From Glebionis coronaria (Eukaryota > Streptophyta > Magnoliopsida > Asterales > Asteraceae): a stretch of 64,000 nt of DNA. The notes beneath the pieces were generated by a model. It was not told the origin of the DNA, did no database searches, and saw nothing but the letters and a program-made list of their open reading frames with translations. The position numbers were made by a program, and so were the translations under genes. Of this stretch, positions 1 through 10,853 are shown in pieces; the stretch's first letter is position 1; every line of letters starts with the position of its first letter. The DNA is taken from NCBI GenBank assembly GCA_025667525.1, contig CM046877.1, positions 262,171,706 through 262,235,705 of the forward strand, given 5' to 3'.

Positions 1-320
1 CGTTTTTACGTATATTAGAAGTATCGGTCACTCCACAATAATATTCATGTTGTAATAGCTCGTAGTTAGATAATAGTTGTTAGTTACTTATTAACTTAAG
101 TAAGAACCGGTCCATGGGCTTGTCATGGACCGGCCCAAGCCCATGTTTAGCTTGGTACTATAAATACCCCTTTCCACTAAGGAAAGGGGTTGGTTGTTGT
201 TCCATTTACACTTTCATATTAATAAAATCTTTCACATATTCTCTCACTTTCTCTCTCTAGTTTCTCTCACTAGAAAACATCAACCCACTTCATAGATTCA
301 TAGGTTATCAATATTCTACA
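1..320 (+). repeat. Copia-A family LTR, cut by window edge
   Basis: The stretch from 1 to 320 matches, in inverted orientation, the LTRs at 12701-12995 and 39764-40074. It shares the gtatcggtcactcc block at its start, a TATA box, the CCCCTTTCC inverted repeat, the ct-rich leader and the terminal attctaca. It reads 5' to 3' on the plus strand. The first few bases, expected to be TGTTGGAAATA, lie left of the window. No primer-binding site follows position 320, so it is either the 3' LTR of an element to the left or a solo LTR. Confidence 0.85.
159..189 (+). promoter_or_regulatory. LTR TATA box followed by a 9-bp inverted repeat
   Basis: TATAAATA at 159-166 is followed directly by CCCCTTTCC (167-175), the loop actaa, and GGAAAGGGG (181-189), a perfect 9-bp inverted repeat. 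The same arrangement occurs in every Copia-A LTR of the window with different arm sequences. Promoter function is inferred from position and from the usual plant LTR layout. Confidence 0.6.
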
Positions 321-480
321 TGTTTCTTAATAGTGAAGCCTTGCGAAGTCCTCTATCACAAACTCTCATTTGAACTACTCTCTTCGCATGTCGGCCAACA
401 AGACGCTCAAAATATTGAAACACGCTATCTATCAGCTCAGCGCTAATAATCAAGTATATTCTTTCCAGCATGGTGGCACC
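321..480. other. Unassigned 160-bp spacer
   Basis: This lies between the Copia-A LTR and the TRIM-type LTR. I recognise no gene, repeat or structure. A minus-strand reading frame is open through it and on through the TRIM LTR, but it matches no family I know and crosses an element boundary, so I do not call it a gene. Confidence 0.4.
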
Positions 481-631
481 AATTATGATCCCACATGGGT
501 CAAGTATGGGCATGGTTGATGGTTTATAACGTCTAGGTGTCCCCTCCTCAAACAAGATAGCTTTTTGAGTGAATTCTACACTTGGGACATATGAACCGAT
601 TACGAGCCTAGTATGAGATAGGTTCGTATCA
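481..631 (+). repeat. TRIM 5' LTR
   Basis: It aligns by eye with 10854-11001. Shared blocks include ttatgatcc, caagtatggg, tggtttataacgt, cccctcctcaaacaag and gacatatgaaccgatta. The first two bases read AA where the other copy has TG. It ends in tca just before the primer-binding site. Confidence 0.65.
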
Positions 632-633
632 AT

Positions 634-646
634 TGGTATCAAAGCT
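634..646 (+). other. Primer-binding site (initiator Met tRNA type) of the TRIM
   Basis: TGGTATCAAAGCT starts two bases after the LTR end. It resembles the TGGTATCAGAGC site that many plant LTR elements use to pair with the initiator methionine tRNA, with one change in the first twelve bases. Confidence 0.65.
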
Positions 647-685
647 AGCCTACCTTTCGAGGTTCCAACACTCAGAGTGGTGGCC

Positions 686-690
686 TATGG
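686..690. other. Target-site duplication tatgg, left copy
   Basis: TATGG at 686-690 is repeated at 10716-10720, directly flanking the Gypsy LTR termini. It confirms both element borders and shows that the insertion is in the internal region of the TRIM element. Confidence 0.9.
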
Positions 691-1951
691 TGTAACACCC
701 CATTCGTTAAGATGAAATGCTACAGTGTATTATCGCGTGTCATCAAAGCATGCAAGTAAATGTCTAAAAATTTATGACCATAAAAAGGAAATACCGGAAT
801 CAAACATCGGTAATCCAAGTAACTCCCACACAAGCAATATAAGTACTGTAAACGAAAGGACTAAACAATGTCCAAAATGAAGTAAAGTATAATAAAATAG
901 GAATAAAATGCATAAAGTAATGAGGGCCGGATAGCTTCCATCCGTATGTATATACTCTTGAGATCCTACTTGCGACCTTGGGTACCTGCCGTTTGGGAAC
1001 ATGGAAAAGTAGACGGCTGAGCATAACGCTCAGTGCGCGGATATACAATAAAGCATGGAAGACATAGCATATAAGAGCATAAAAAGAGCATAAAGCATGA
1101 AAAGCAACGGAAATGAATGAGTCCTGGGAAAACCTAGGCATAAAGCATGTTTTACTAATTTTAGTTCTGAAATATAGCTTATGTTTACTTAAAAAATCTG
1201 TATTCGTTTAATGTACCAAAATAGCCAATATAGGTCATGAGGTCAACAACGTGCATGACTACATAGAGGGGTGACCTCGTCATGCAATTAGAGGGGTTGC
1301 CTCTAATTATACTGGTCTGGGTAGGAGGGATCAGCTCCTTGTGAAGGATGCAAGGCACACACCACATTCACCATGAAATCCTGACTGAAACATGTAACTA
1401 GGATGCACCCATACGCCCCACATGATAACATAATAAATATAATGGCCCAAATAACTGAAAGGGACGCGACGAGCTATCACCCCGCTGTGGTGAAGTCATA
1501 ACACTAGTGCCTCTAGTTTTATGGTTATGGTACCTCCATAACTAGGTTAAACTGGTCATGCATGTATATGGCTAAGGTAAACTAATATAACATAAGCATT
1601 TAATTTGTAACAATTAGGGAACACAGTTGGCTGCATACCAGATATCCTAATAAAGGAAGAGAATTGTCCTTACTGAAGGACGGGAAATCTGTACCTTATG
1701 TGAAGTAGAAGCTAACGAAATGATGAAGAACTATTCCGCCTTGACGGATAATACTACATAGGAAACATGGACGTGTATAAGTTATCTGAATTACATATGT
1801 TTTACTAGTTCTGAGTGTTCTTAGCTTATTATACGTATTCTGTCATGTTTTACTGTTTTACTGTGTATTCTGTAGTTACTCTGATGTTCTGTTAAGTATT
1901 ATTCATGTATTAGTGTATTATAATACTTATATTGTAATACTAAGTAACTTT

Positions 1952-2022
1952 CTAAAAATAGCAGGTTTCCATAAATAGTAAGTTTCCAAAAATAGAAAGT
2001 TTTCAAAAATAGTAAGTTTCCA
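1952..2022. repeat. Short tandem repeat in the Gypsy LTR
   Basis: Four or five imperfect copies of an approximately 17-bp unit of the type aaaatagtaagtttcca. The same array occurs in the other LTR at about 9427-9498. Confidence 0.7.
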
Positions 2023-2404
2023 TATTTATAAATAAGTTGGATTATAAATAATAATTAAAGTTCAAATAGTACGATACAAGTCATGGTGATAGCTTATTAA
2101 TTAAATAAATGGTTAATTTAATTAAACTATACATTATATGATTTTAATTAAATACATGTTTAATTAAAATGACTAAGCATAAGTACCTTAGGTTATACAT
2201 GAATTAATTTTAATAAATTAATTAACCTAAGTTTAATATGACATGATTTATAAAAATAGTTTTTATAAAAAGCCGAACCCCGAGCCCGTGTTTTAATATA
2301 AGTCGAACCATATAGGCTATTCTAAAGTCCCGCCGAGACCATGGAGGGGTCCCGATTGACACAAATTATTTCTAACTATCATGTAAACATACCCCAACTT
2401 GAAG

Positions 2405-2665
2405 TAGGGGTCCCTTTAGTCTCGGGTCTGAACATCAAAACCAACCGAGCACCCCTTGGGGTCTCGGTGGTGTCTGGTTTCACCAAAAACCAAAAACAAA
2501 CACACCCCGACACAAGGTCGGGGTTCCCTTGTCTTGCCGAGCCAAAAACCAACCAAGCCAATACCTTGTATGGTCTCGGTGGTTGTGATAAAAACAAACC
2601 GAACACCCCTTTGGGGTTTCGGTGCCACGGCCGAACCACAAACACAAACCAGACACCCCTTTTTC
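2405..2665. repeat. G/C-richer imperfect repeats in the Gypsy LTR
   Basis: Blocks of the type accccttggggtctcggtgg, alternating with aaaaaccaaaaacaaac, recur several times. The counterpart lies at about 9895-10140 in the other LTR. They generate spurious ORFs on both strands. The composition differs from the AT-rich flanks. Confidence 0.55.
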
Positions 2666-3242
2666 AATGATTTTATTAATCCCCATGTATTTACTACTTG
2701 TTCTTGATGATTAATTAAATAATAACATGAAATCATAATAGTAAAAAAAAGGGTTTGATTATACCAACGCGTGTCGAATGAAGAGGTGATCACGAATAAT
2801 AAACAAACACCAAAAATCATCCGGGTTTCCCTTTGTTCTTGAGGTGGCCGGCGGCAAGGGTGAACCAAGAGAGAGAGAGAGAAGACAAAATTTTGTAAAA
2901 ACATAAATTGAGAAAAATATGATCTCCTGATGTTTTAATAAAATTAGTTTTGGGCCAAAAGCCCACTTGGGCCTCCCTTCCTTGTCTTGCCGCAACTATG
3001 GGGCCCATATGGGGTAAACCCGTAGTTTTTTATGTATTAAATAATTAACGTGTGTGTTCGTGATTTATTATTCGTGATTTTAGTATTCATGATCGAGTCA
3101 CATTTATAATATTCATGATGTTCGTTATTTTATTCCGTGACACGTGTATTAATATTATAAATGAAAAGTTTTAATTTTATCGTATTTTCATGTGTGTACT
3201 GTTCATTTGTACTGTTCATAGGTTTTGAATGCGTGTTTTACA

Positions 3243-3260
3243 ATTCTTCCCCTCTAAAAG
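3243..3260 (-). other. Gypsy polypurine tract
   Basis: On the element strand CTTTTAGAGGGGAAGAAT directly precedes the 3' LTR. This is the expected primer for plus-strand DNA synthesis. Confidence 0.8.
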
Positions 3261-3313
3261 AACAATTCGTCCTCAAATTGGAGAAACGTAAACTGAAAGA
3301 AAACATACCCGAA

Positions 3314-4504
3314 TTAGAACTGGAAATGAGGGTAAGAAGTCCGTATAGACTCCTCCGTCTCCCAAGTGGCTTCCCGCTTAGGATGATCCTTCCAGAGGAT
3401 GTTGACGAAAGGGATCGTCTTCCTCCGCATGACACGATCTTGTCGGTCAATAACTCTCTCCGGTTCTTCGACGTATGAAAGAGACTCTCGAATCTGATCA
3501 CGCGGATACTGAACAATGTGGATTGGATGATAGTTGTATTCTCTGGGTAAGGACACATGGATTACGTTGTGAACGTGTGATAGCTGAGGCGGTAACGCTA
3601 AACGATATGACACTTCACCAACGCATTCTATGATGTCGAACGGTCCGATGAAGCAATGACTGAGCTTCCCTCTGATTCCAAAACGTTTAACTCCTCGTGT
3701 AGGTGATACCTTGAGGAAAACATGATCACCTACGTTGAAAGATACATCTCTACGACGTTTATCAGCATAGCTCTTCTGACAAGCACGAGCTTCCTGAATT
3801 TTAGTTTTGGCTATGGCAACCTTTTCATTAGTCACTTTAATCATCTTCGGCCCCTTAATCAGTCGTTCGCCCACCTGATCCCAGTAGATTGGGGCACGAC
3901 ACTTTCTGCCATACAACATCTCAAAAGGTGCACATTTGATGCTGGTGTGCCAGCTGTTGTTGTATGCAAACTCCACTAAACATATATACTCATCCCAGTT
4001 TTCTGCCCACTCTAGAGCACACACCCGCAGCATGTCCTCCAATATCTGATTGGTGCGTTCTGACTGTCCGTCGGTCTGAGGATGAAAGGCAGTGTTGAGC
4101 TTGAGTTTGGTGTCCCAAGCTTTTTGCAAACTCTGCCATAAACGTAATGTAAAGCGGGGATCTCTGTCAGAGATGATTTCTGATGGAGTACCGTGTAGTC
4201 TCACGATCTCCTTCTAAAAAGTATATGCCAATTTGCTGACCGGATGTTCCTTGCGAATTGGCAGGAAATGTGCAGATTTGGTTAATCTATCCACAATAAC
4301 CCAGATGGCGCCGTTCTTCTTCTAAGTCACAGGAAGACCAGTAATAAAAACCATGGTGATTTTGTCCCATTTCCATGTAGGAATATCCAATGGTTGTAGT
4401 AAACCACTAGCTCTCTGGTGTTCGATCTTAACCTGCTGGCAGATCATACACTTGGAAACAAAGGTGGCAACATCCTGTTTCATACCACTCCACCAAAAGT
4501 GTTA
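3314..4504 (-). pseudogene. Gypsy integrase core and C-terminal chromodomain
   Basis: Integrase inserts the element DNA into chromatin. The ORF at 4204-3314 carries the second Asp in ISDRDPRF and the catalytic Glu in GQSERTNQ, then the conserved C-terminal domain. It ends in a chromodomain-like tail containing VNILWKDHP and ATWETEE, which in this lineage targets insertion to heterochromatin. The upstream part (4501-4217) is open apart from TAG at 4324-4322 and ends at TAG 4216-4214. All segments are in the same frame as RT, so only the stops break the protein. Confidence 0.88.
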
Positions 4505-5119
4505 TTTGATATCATGGTACATCTTGGTGGAACCAGGATGTATGGTAAATGGAGAGCTGCGAGCTTCAGTCAGCACAGCTTCCCTGAGTGTAGAGTCATC
4601 AGGAACAACTAGTCTATTGCCTTGCCATAAGATACCATCGCCATCAATACGAAACTCCGCCTGCTGATCAAGGTTCTGAATGATAGCCCAAATCTCACCA
4701 TCATATTTTTGAGCTTCCTTGATCCTAGAATGTAAATCTGGTTCCACTCTAAGATTAGCTCAGTATCCATGTCGTCCTTGTACACAAAACTCCATGCCAG
4801 TCATCTCCATGTCACGGATAATCTCTTTAGCAATCCATATGCCAGCAATCATACCCGATCTTCTGATTAGAGCATCTGCCACCACATTCGCCTTACCAGG
4901 ATGGTATTGAATGTTGGTGTCATAATCCTTCAGTAGCTCTAACCATCTTCTCTGTCTCATGTTTAGTTCCTTCTGGGTGAAAATGTACTTGAGACTCTTG
5001 TGATCTGTAAAGATGTCACACGATTCACCATACAAGTAATGCCTCCAGATCTTCAATGCGAATACAACTGCTGTAAGTTCCAAATCATGCGTAGGATAGT
5101 TTTCTTCATAAGGTTTCAG
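4505..5119 (-). pseudogene. Gypsy RNase H and integrase zinc-binding region
   Basis: The 5083-4760 segment shows RNase H motifs ([47 protein letters not shown]). RNase H degrades the RNA template during reverse transcription. After TGA at 4762-4760, the segment 4747-4502 reads into the N-terminal H2C2-type region of integrase and stops at TAA 4504-4502, just before HFWWSGMK. The TGA sits where relatives usually have Trp. The frame is the same as the flanking pol parts. Confidence 0.85.
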
Positions 5120-5991
5120 CTATCGTGATGCGTATGTAATAACCTTCCCATGTTGCATGAGAACACAACCTAGACCCTTTTCTGAAGCGTCACTATAGAT
5201 CTAAAATCCACCTGATCCAGATGGGAGAGTAAGAATAGGTGGAGTTACTAACTTCTCACCCTTTCTCATCAGCTTAGTCAACGGTAAGGCCAATCTTGGA
5301 AAGTTCTCAACAAACCTGCGGTAGTAGCTAGCTAAAGCCATAAAACTTCTGACCTCGGTTGCAGATGTAGGTCTCGGCCATTTGGTGATAGCTTCAACCT
5401 TTGAAGGATTCATGGTGATCCCCTCTGTGGATACAATATGGCCTAAGAATGCCACCTTGCTTAACCAGAATTCACACTTGGATAACTTGGCATACAACTA
5501 CTTCTGACGAAGAATCTGTAAGACTATATGAAGGTGTTCCTCATGTTCCTCCTTGGATTTTGAGAAAATCAGGATGTCATCGATGAAGACAATCATGAAC
5601 TTGTCTAGAAATTCATGGAAGACACGATTCATCAAATCCATGAACACCGCTGGAGCATTTGTGAGTCCGAAAGGCATGACTACGAATTCGTAGTGTCCAT
5701 AGCATGTACGGAAAGCAGTCTTGGAGATGTCCTGCTCTTTCACCCGTAACTGATGGTAACCGGGCCTTAGGTCGATCTTTGAGAAATACTTGGTGCCTTG
5801 TAGTTGATCGAACATGTCATCAATACGCGGCAAAGGATAACGATTCCTGATCGTGATCTTGTTTAGTTCACGATAGTCTATACACAAACGCATGCTGCCG
5901 TTTTTCTTCTTCACGAATAGTACCGATGCACCCCATGGCGATGCACTGGGACGAATGAAGCCTCGCTCCAAAATCTCTTGCAGCTAATCCT
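5120..5991 (-). pseudogene. Gypsy reverse transcriptase
   Basis: The RT copies element RNA into DNA. Visible motifs are [52 protein letters not shown] and the catalytic FIDD box followed by ILIFSKS. Stops at 5986-5984, 5500-5498, 5203-5201 and 5122-5120 are all TAG. Each sits where the family normally has Gln (for example KD*LQ, RQK*LYAK, SR*LKPYEE). Reading resumes in the same frame after each stop. Confidence 0.9.
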
Positions 5992-6890
5992 TCAATTCCT
6001 TAAGCTCAATGGGAGGCATACGGTAAGGAGCCTTGGAAATTGGCTCTGCTCCTGGAATGAGCTCAATTTCAAACTCGATTTCACGAAAGGTGGTATGCCC
6101 GGAAGTTCATCTAGGAATATGTCAGGAAATTTTGACACTATAGGCTGATCTTGGATTGATGGAGACTCGGCGGAGATGTCATGGATATTGGGTATGAAGC
6201 CCTGACAGCCGTGTGCTAGCAATGCACGCGCCTCCATGGACGAAATTATTTGTACAGACCTTCCTGGCAGAAAACCATGGTGTATGTACTCTGGAGATTT
6301 AACATCACCGAAGATAACTCGATAAGTGTGGCAGTCTATAGTTTCCTGGTGTTTGGATAACCAGTCCATGCCCAAAATCAAGTCGAAATCGCACATGTCT
6401 AACGGTAGTGCGTCTACTCTACGGATTCTATCGTCAAATTCTAGGGGAAGATCTCTGTACACCTGGGTGATTCGTACAGAGTCCCTAACTGGCGTGGAAA
6501 TACATAAGGCATTATCTAGTGGCATCGTGGAAATTCTAACACGTACTACAAAAGCAGTGGACACGACTGAATGTGTCGCTCCAGTATCAAATAGAACACA
6601 TGGTGCCAGACCATTCATAAAGAGGTTTCCAGTGATGGTACCTGAAGTCTTGTTCGCCTGATCTCTAGTGATAGTGAACACGCGACCAGAGGTAGGAGGT
6701 CGCTTGGTGTCGGTGTGCCCAGAGGTGCCTTCTATCTCACCTTGGCGACAATCCTTCTGCTGATGGCCTTGTTGACCACACTTGAAGCAACCACCAGTAC
6801 CTCGGCGGAAAACACCAGAATGTATGCGCGAACAAGTAGGACAGATAGGATGCATGAATCCTCCAACAAGCGTCCTTGCTAACTGTGAGC
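5992..6890 (-). CDS. Gypsy gag zinc knuckle and aspartic protease
   Basis: After an apparent intron acceptor at 6891 the frame stays open for 299 codons. It contains a zinc knuckle, [14 protein letters not shown] (CX2CX4HX4C, nucleic-acid binding), and the protease active site LFDTGATHS followed by LILGMDWL, which cleaves the polyprotein. The tail (ELPGIPPF onward) is the start of the RT region, but a one-base deletion near 6083 throws it out of frame. Correct reading continues in the other frame into RT. Confidence 0.85.
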
Positions 6891-6964
6891 CTATTATGGA
6901 ATTACATGCATGAGACATGATCATGAAACATAAGCATGATTACATAGAAGGTTAAATTGATTAC
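6891..6964 (-). other. Putative gag intron 3 (74 bp)
   Basis: The donor GTAATC follows a ...TCTG exon end, and the acceptor is ATAATAG, with an AT-rich body. Its length is not a multiple of three. Removing it joins the upstream gag frame exactly to the zinc-knuckle frame, which strongly suggests a true intron. Confidence 0.65.
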
Positions 6965-7029
6965 CAGACGAAGCAGAACGGTTAGGCTGCGAACCTCTAA
7001 TGTCCTGGTCCCTTCCATTGCCATTGCTC

Positions 7030-7104
7030 CTGAATGAGAGCTTAGAAATGTCAGAATGATGAAACATATGTAGTTTAATAATAAAAGAAGGTAAATGTAG
7101 GGAC
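7030..7104 (-). other. Putative gag intron 2 (75 bp)
   Basis: The donor GTCCCT is preceded by AGCAG. The acceptor CTCTCATTCAG is preceded by an AT-rich tract. The length is a multiple of three and there is no in-frame stop, so the ORF stays open either way. Removal joins two Asn/Ser/Arg-rich gag segments. Confidence 0.6.
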
Positions 7105-7239
7105 CTGCTACTGTTGGCATTAGTACGGTAACTATCATTACCGCCACGCCTATCAGAAGCAAAACGATCATTTGATTGACCGTTTCCCTTGGAGGACTGT
7201 TGTTGAGTAACCGGAGGCTTCCGGTCCTCAGTCTTTTGT

Positions 7240-7323
7240 CTGAAATGAAAAAAATTGAACAGAGGATGACATAAACATAAAAATACTGAAAGGAAAATGT
7301 TTACATTTGGTGATTGAAGATAC
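7240..7323 (-). other. Putative gag intron 1 (84 bp)
   Basis: The donor GTATCT follows AAGAG. The acceptor is a pyrimidine-rich TTTTTTTCATTTCAG. The in-frame translation of the segment is hydrophobic and Phe-rich (FLSVFLCLCHPLFNFFHF), unlike the polar gag sequence on both sides. Confidence 0.65.
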
Positions 7324-7732
7324 CTCTTCACTGTACGATCATCACCAAACTCCTCTCGTTCCTGGAGCATCTCAAGCTTACGGGCTGCATCGGCCACTTG
7401 TGCCACTGTGTTGCAGGTAGCATACACTGGGTTATTAGCGATCGATGGACGAAGAGCCCAACGAAAAATGGCGAGCTTTCTCCTTAGTAGTACCCACGGC
7501 TGCTCTCAAAACTCCAGCAAAACAAAGAAAATGTTGCATGAACTCGGTGTTGTTTTCCTCATCTCGTTGCCTAATCGTGTAGTACTCCTTAGTCAGTCTA
7601 TTCCTTCCAGTCGTCAGAAAGATATGCGGGGGAGGAGGATAGTCATTGCTTTGGTGGAGGACGTCTTGCAAATCTGCATGGGCAGCTGCAACCATCTCTC
7701 GAATTGTTCGTGCGTTCACCATCTGACAGTTT

Positions 7733-8160
7733 AAAAAAACAGAATGAAACATGAATAATAAGTCTGAAATGATATGAACATAAAATGCATGGACAATGTA
7801 TAATTTAATGAAACTGCTTATAATGTATGAAATAATGAAAATGCATGATGCAGTTTATAAAACTTTTATATGCTCGAGAGTGAACGCCTATGGTCAGCTC
7901 ACCCAAAACAAAAACGACAGGGCGCTGGGACGCCTATGGGTCGATCCCTAGGTTAAAAGTTTCGATAAAAGCACATGCGAGTAAATAGGGCCAGTCCTGT
8001 ACCAACCATTACTTAGTCAAAAACGTTGCTACAATGATATGAATGCATGAAATAAAATGAAAATGAATGAATGCATGAAAACCAACTGTCAGTTCTAGGA
8101 AGACACTAGTGACTACCCATAAGTCACATGTCATGTTTTTAGAGCTACAGGTCAAAACCT
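7733..8160 (-). other. Gypsy leader between primer-binding site and gag
   Basis: About 430 bp with no ORF of note. Two related blocks, gaacgcctatgg and gggacgcctatgggtcg, recur near 7885-7950. It may hold the donor of an intron ending at 7723, but I could not choose a donor. Confidence 0.5.
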
Positions 8161-8174
8161 TGGCTCTGATACCA
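8161..8174 (-). other. Gypsy primer-binding site
   Basis: On the element strand TGGTATCAGAGCCA, a perfect initiator-methionine-tRNA site, lies four bases inside the 5' LTR. Confidence 0.92.
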
Positions 8175-8178
8175 TAAT

Positions 8179-10715
8179 TTTAACACCCCATTTGTTAAGA
8201 TGAAATGCTACAGTGTATTATGGCGTGTCATCAAAGCATGCAAGGAAATGTCTAAACATTTATGACCATAAAAAGGAAATACCGGAATCAAACATCGGTA
8301 GTCCAAGTAACTCCCACACAAGCAATATAAGTACTGTAAATGAAAGGACTAAACAATGTCCAAAATGAAGTAAAGTATAATAAAGTAGGAATAAAATGCA
8401 TAAAGTAATGAAGGCCAGATAGCTTCCATCCGTATGCACATACTCTTGAGATCCTACTTGCGACCTTAGGTACCTGCCATTTGGGAACATGGATAAGTAG
8501 CCGGCTGAGCATAACGCTCAGTGCGCGGATATACAATAAAGCATAGAAGACATAGCATATAAGAGCATAAAAAGAGCATAAAGCATGAATAGCAGCAGAA
8601 ATGAATAAGTCCTGGGAAAACCTAGGCATAAAGCATATTTTACTGATTTTAGTTCCGAAATATAGCTTATGTTTACTTATAAAATATGTATTAGTTTAAT
8701 GTACCAAAATAGCCAATATAGGTCATGAGGTCAACAACGTACATGAATACATAAAGGGGTGACCTCGTCATGAAATTAGAGGGGCTGCCTCTAATTATAC
8801 TGGTATGGGTAGGAGGGATCAGCTCCTTGTGAAGGATGCAAGGCACACACCACATTCACCATGAAATCCTGACTGAAACATGTAACTAGGATGCACCCAT
8901 ACGCCCCACATGATAACATAATAAATATAATGGCCCAGATAACTGAAAGGGACACCACGAGCTATCACTCCGCCGTGGTGAAGTCATAACACTATTGCCT
9001 CTAGTGTTATGGTTATGGTACCTCCATAACTAGGTGAAACTGGTAATGCATGTATATGGCTAAGGTAAACTAATATAACATAATCATTTAATCTGTAACT
9101 CCTGAGGAAAACAGTTGGCTGCATACGGGAAGTCCTAATAAAGGAAGAGAATTGTCTTTATTGAAGGACGGGAAATCCGTACCTTATGTCCATTAGAAGC
9201 TAACGAAACGATGAAGAACTATTCCGCCTTGACGGATAATACTACATAGGAAACATGGACGTGTATAAGTTATCTGAATTACATGTGTTTTACTGGTTCT
9301 GAGTGTTCTTAGCTTATTATACGTATTCTGTCATGTTTTACTGTTTTACTGTGTATTCTGAGTTATTCTGATGTTCTGTTAAGTATTATTCATGTATTAG
9401 TGTATTATAATACTTACTAAGTAACTTTCTAAAAATAGCAGGTTTCCATAAATAGTAAGTTTCCAAAAATAGAAAGTTTCCAAAAATAGTAAGTTTCCAT
9501 ATTTAGAAATAAGCTGGATTATAAATAATAATTAAAGTTCAAATAGTACGATACAAGTCATGGTGATAGCTTATTAATTAAATAACTGGTTAATTTAATT
9601 AAACTATACATTATATGATTTTAATTAAATACATGTTTAATTAAAATGACTAAGCATAAGTACCTTAGGTTATACGTGAATTAATTTTAATAAATTAATT
9701 AACCTAAGTTTAATATGACATGATTTATAAAAATAGTTTTAATAAAACCCAAACCCTGATCCCGTGTTTTAATATAAGCTGAACCATATAAGCTATTCTA
9801 AAGTCCCACCGAGACCTTGGAGTGGTCTCGTTTGACACGAATTAATTCTAACTATCATGTAAACATATCCCGACTAGAAGTCAGGGTTCCTTAGGTCTCG
9901 GGTCCGAACATCAAAACCAACTGAGCACCCCTTGGGGTCTCGGTGGTGTCTCGGCTTCACCAAAAACCGAAAACAAACACACCCCGACACAAGGTCAGGG
10001 TTCCCTTGTCTTGCCGAGCCAAAAACCAACCAAGACGAGACCTTGTATGGTCTCACTGGTGGTGATAAAAACAAACCTAACACCCCCTTTGGGGTTTCGG
10101 TGCCTTGGCCGAACCACAAACACAAACCAAACACCCTTTTTCAATGATTTAATTAATCCCCATGTATTCACTACTTCTTGATGATTAATTAAATAATAAC
10201 ATGAAATCATAATAGTAAAAAAAAGGTTTGATTATATCAACGCGTGTAGAATAAAGAGGTGATCACGAATAAATAAACAAACACCCAAAAATCGTCCGGG
10301 TTTCCCTTTGTTCTTGAGGTGGTCGGCGGCAAGGGTTAACCAAGAGAGAGAGAGAAGACAAAATTTTGTAAAAACCTAAATTGAGAAAAATATGATCTCC
10401 TGATGTTTTAATAAAATTGGTTTTGGTCCAAAAGCCCACTTGGGCCTCCCTTCCTTGTCTTGCCGCGGCTATGGGGCCCACATGGGGTAAACCCGTAGTT
10501 TTTCATGTATTAAATAATTAACGTGTGCGTTCGTGATTTATTATTCGTGATTTTAGTATTCGTGATCTATTCACATTTATAATATTCATGATGTTCGTTA
10601 TTTAATGTCGTGACATGTGTATTAATATTATAAATGGAATGTTTTAATTTTATCGTATTGTCATGTGTGTACTGTTCATTTGTACTGTTCATAGGTTTTT
10701 AATGCGGGTTTTACA
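8179..10715 (-). repeat. Gypsy 5' LTR (2537 bp)
   Basis: It is collinear with 691-3242. The terminal TG at 8179 has become TT, and the outer end is TTACA at 10715, followed by the TSD tatgg. Confidence 0.92.
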
Positions 10716-10750
10716 TATGGAGTGGTGGCTTGGACCCAAAGGGGGTGCCA

Positions 10751-10831
10751 ACCGTGACCAACATAGCCGTGACCAACATAGCCGTGACAAACATAGCTGT
10801 GACCAACATAACCGTGACCAATGAGGACGTT
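10751..10831 (+). repeat. 15-bp minisatellite inside the TRIM element
   Basis: Five to six copies of CGTGACCAACATAGC and variants, in the internal region just upstream of the TRIM polypurine tract. Confidence 0.85.
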
Positions 10832-10833
10832 GG

Positions 10834-10853
10834 TTCTTCAAAGGGCGAGGTAG
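10834..10853 (+). other. TRIM polypurine-like tract
   Basis: The purine-rich run caaagggcgaggtag lies directly before the TGTTATGATCC start of the 3' LTR. Confidence 0.55.

Larger units (their letters stand above)
691..3242 (-). repeat. Gypsy 3' LTR (2552 bp)
   Basis: On the plus strand it starts TGTAACACCCC and ends GTTTTACA. It is collinear with 8179-10715, with small differences throughout and an indel near 1930. It contains short ORFs on both strands that shift or break between the two copies, so I treat them as noncoding. I could not place its promoter with confidence. Confidence 0.93.
6891..7722 (-). pseudogene. Gypsy gag, capsid part, with three putative introns
   Basis: The segment beginning MVNARTIREM starts directly after an acceptor-like TTTTTTTAAACTGTCAG. 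EYYTIRQRDEEN, TEFMQHF and KARHF match the retrotransposon gag family, followed in another frame by RWALRPSIANN and the helical VAQVADAARKLEMLQERE. A single extra T in a run near 7470 causes that frameshift. Downstream the sequence is interrupted by three GT-AG segments (7323-7240, 7104-7030, 6964-6891). The usual gag N-terminus is not evident between here and the primer-binding site, so it may be missing or lie behind a further intron. Confidence 0.7.
691..10715 (-). mobile_element. Full-length Ty3/Gypsy chromovirus (Tekay/Del-like)
   Basis: This 10,025-bp element on the minus strand has 2.55-kb LTRs (691-3242 and 8179-10715), an initiator-Met primer-binding site, a polypurine tract, gag, protease, reverse transcriptase, RNase H and integrase, then a C-terminal chromodomain. 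It has a perfect TATGG TSD. A TGTAACACCCC LTR terminus, long LTRs and a chromodomain fit the Tekay/Del chromovirus lineage. Pol is one frame interrupted by eight stops, with a one-base frameshift between protease and RT and another in gag. It is inactive but structurally complete, and it sits inside the TRIM-type element. Confidence 0.93.

Noticed and set aside
316..642. 108-codon minus-strand ORF near the left edge
   Set aside because: It spans an LTR end, a spacer and the TRIM LTR. The corresponding frame is not kept in the TRIM 3' LTR, and no known protein family is visible.
2341..3008. Several ORFs in the Gypsy LTR, on both strands
   Set aside because: Frames and lengths differ between the two LTR copies and they consist of low-complexity repeats.
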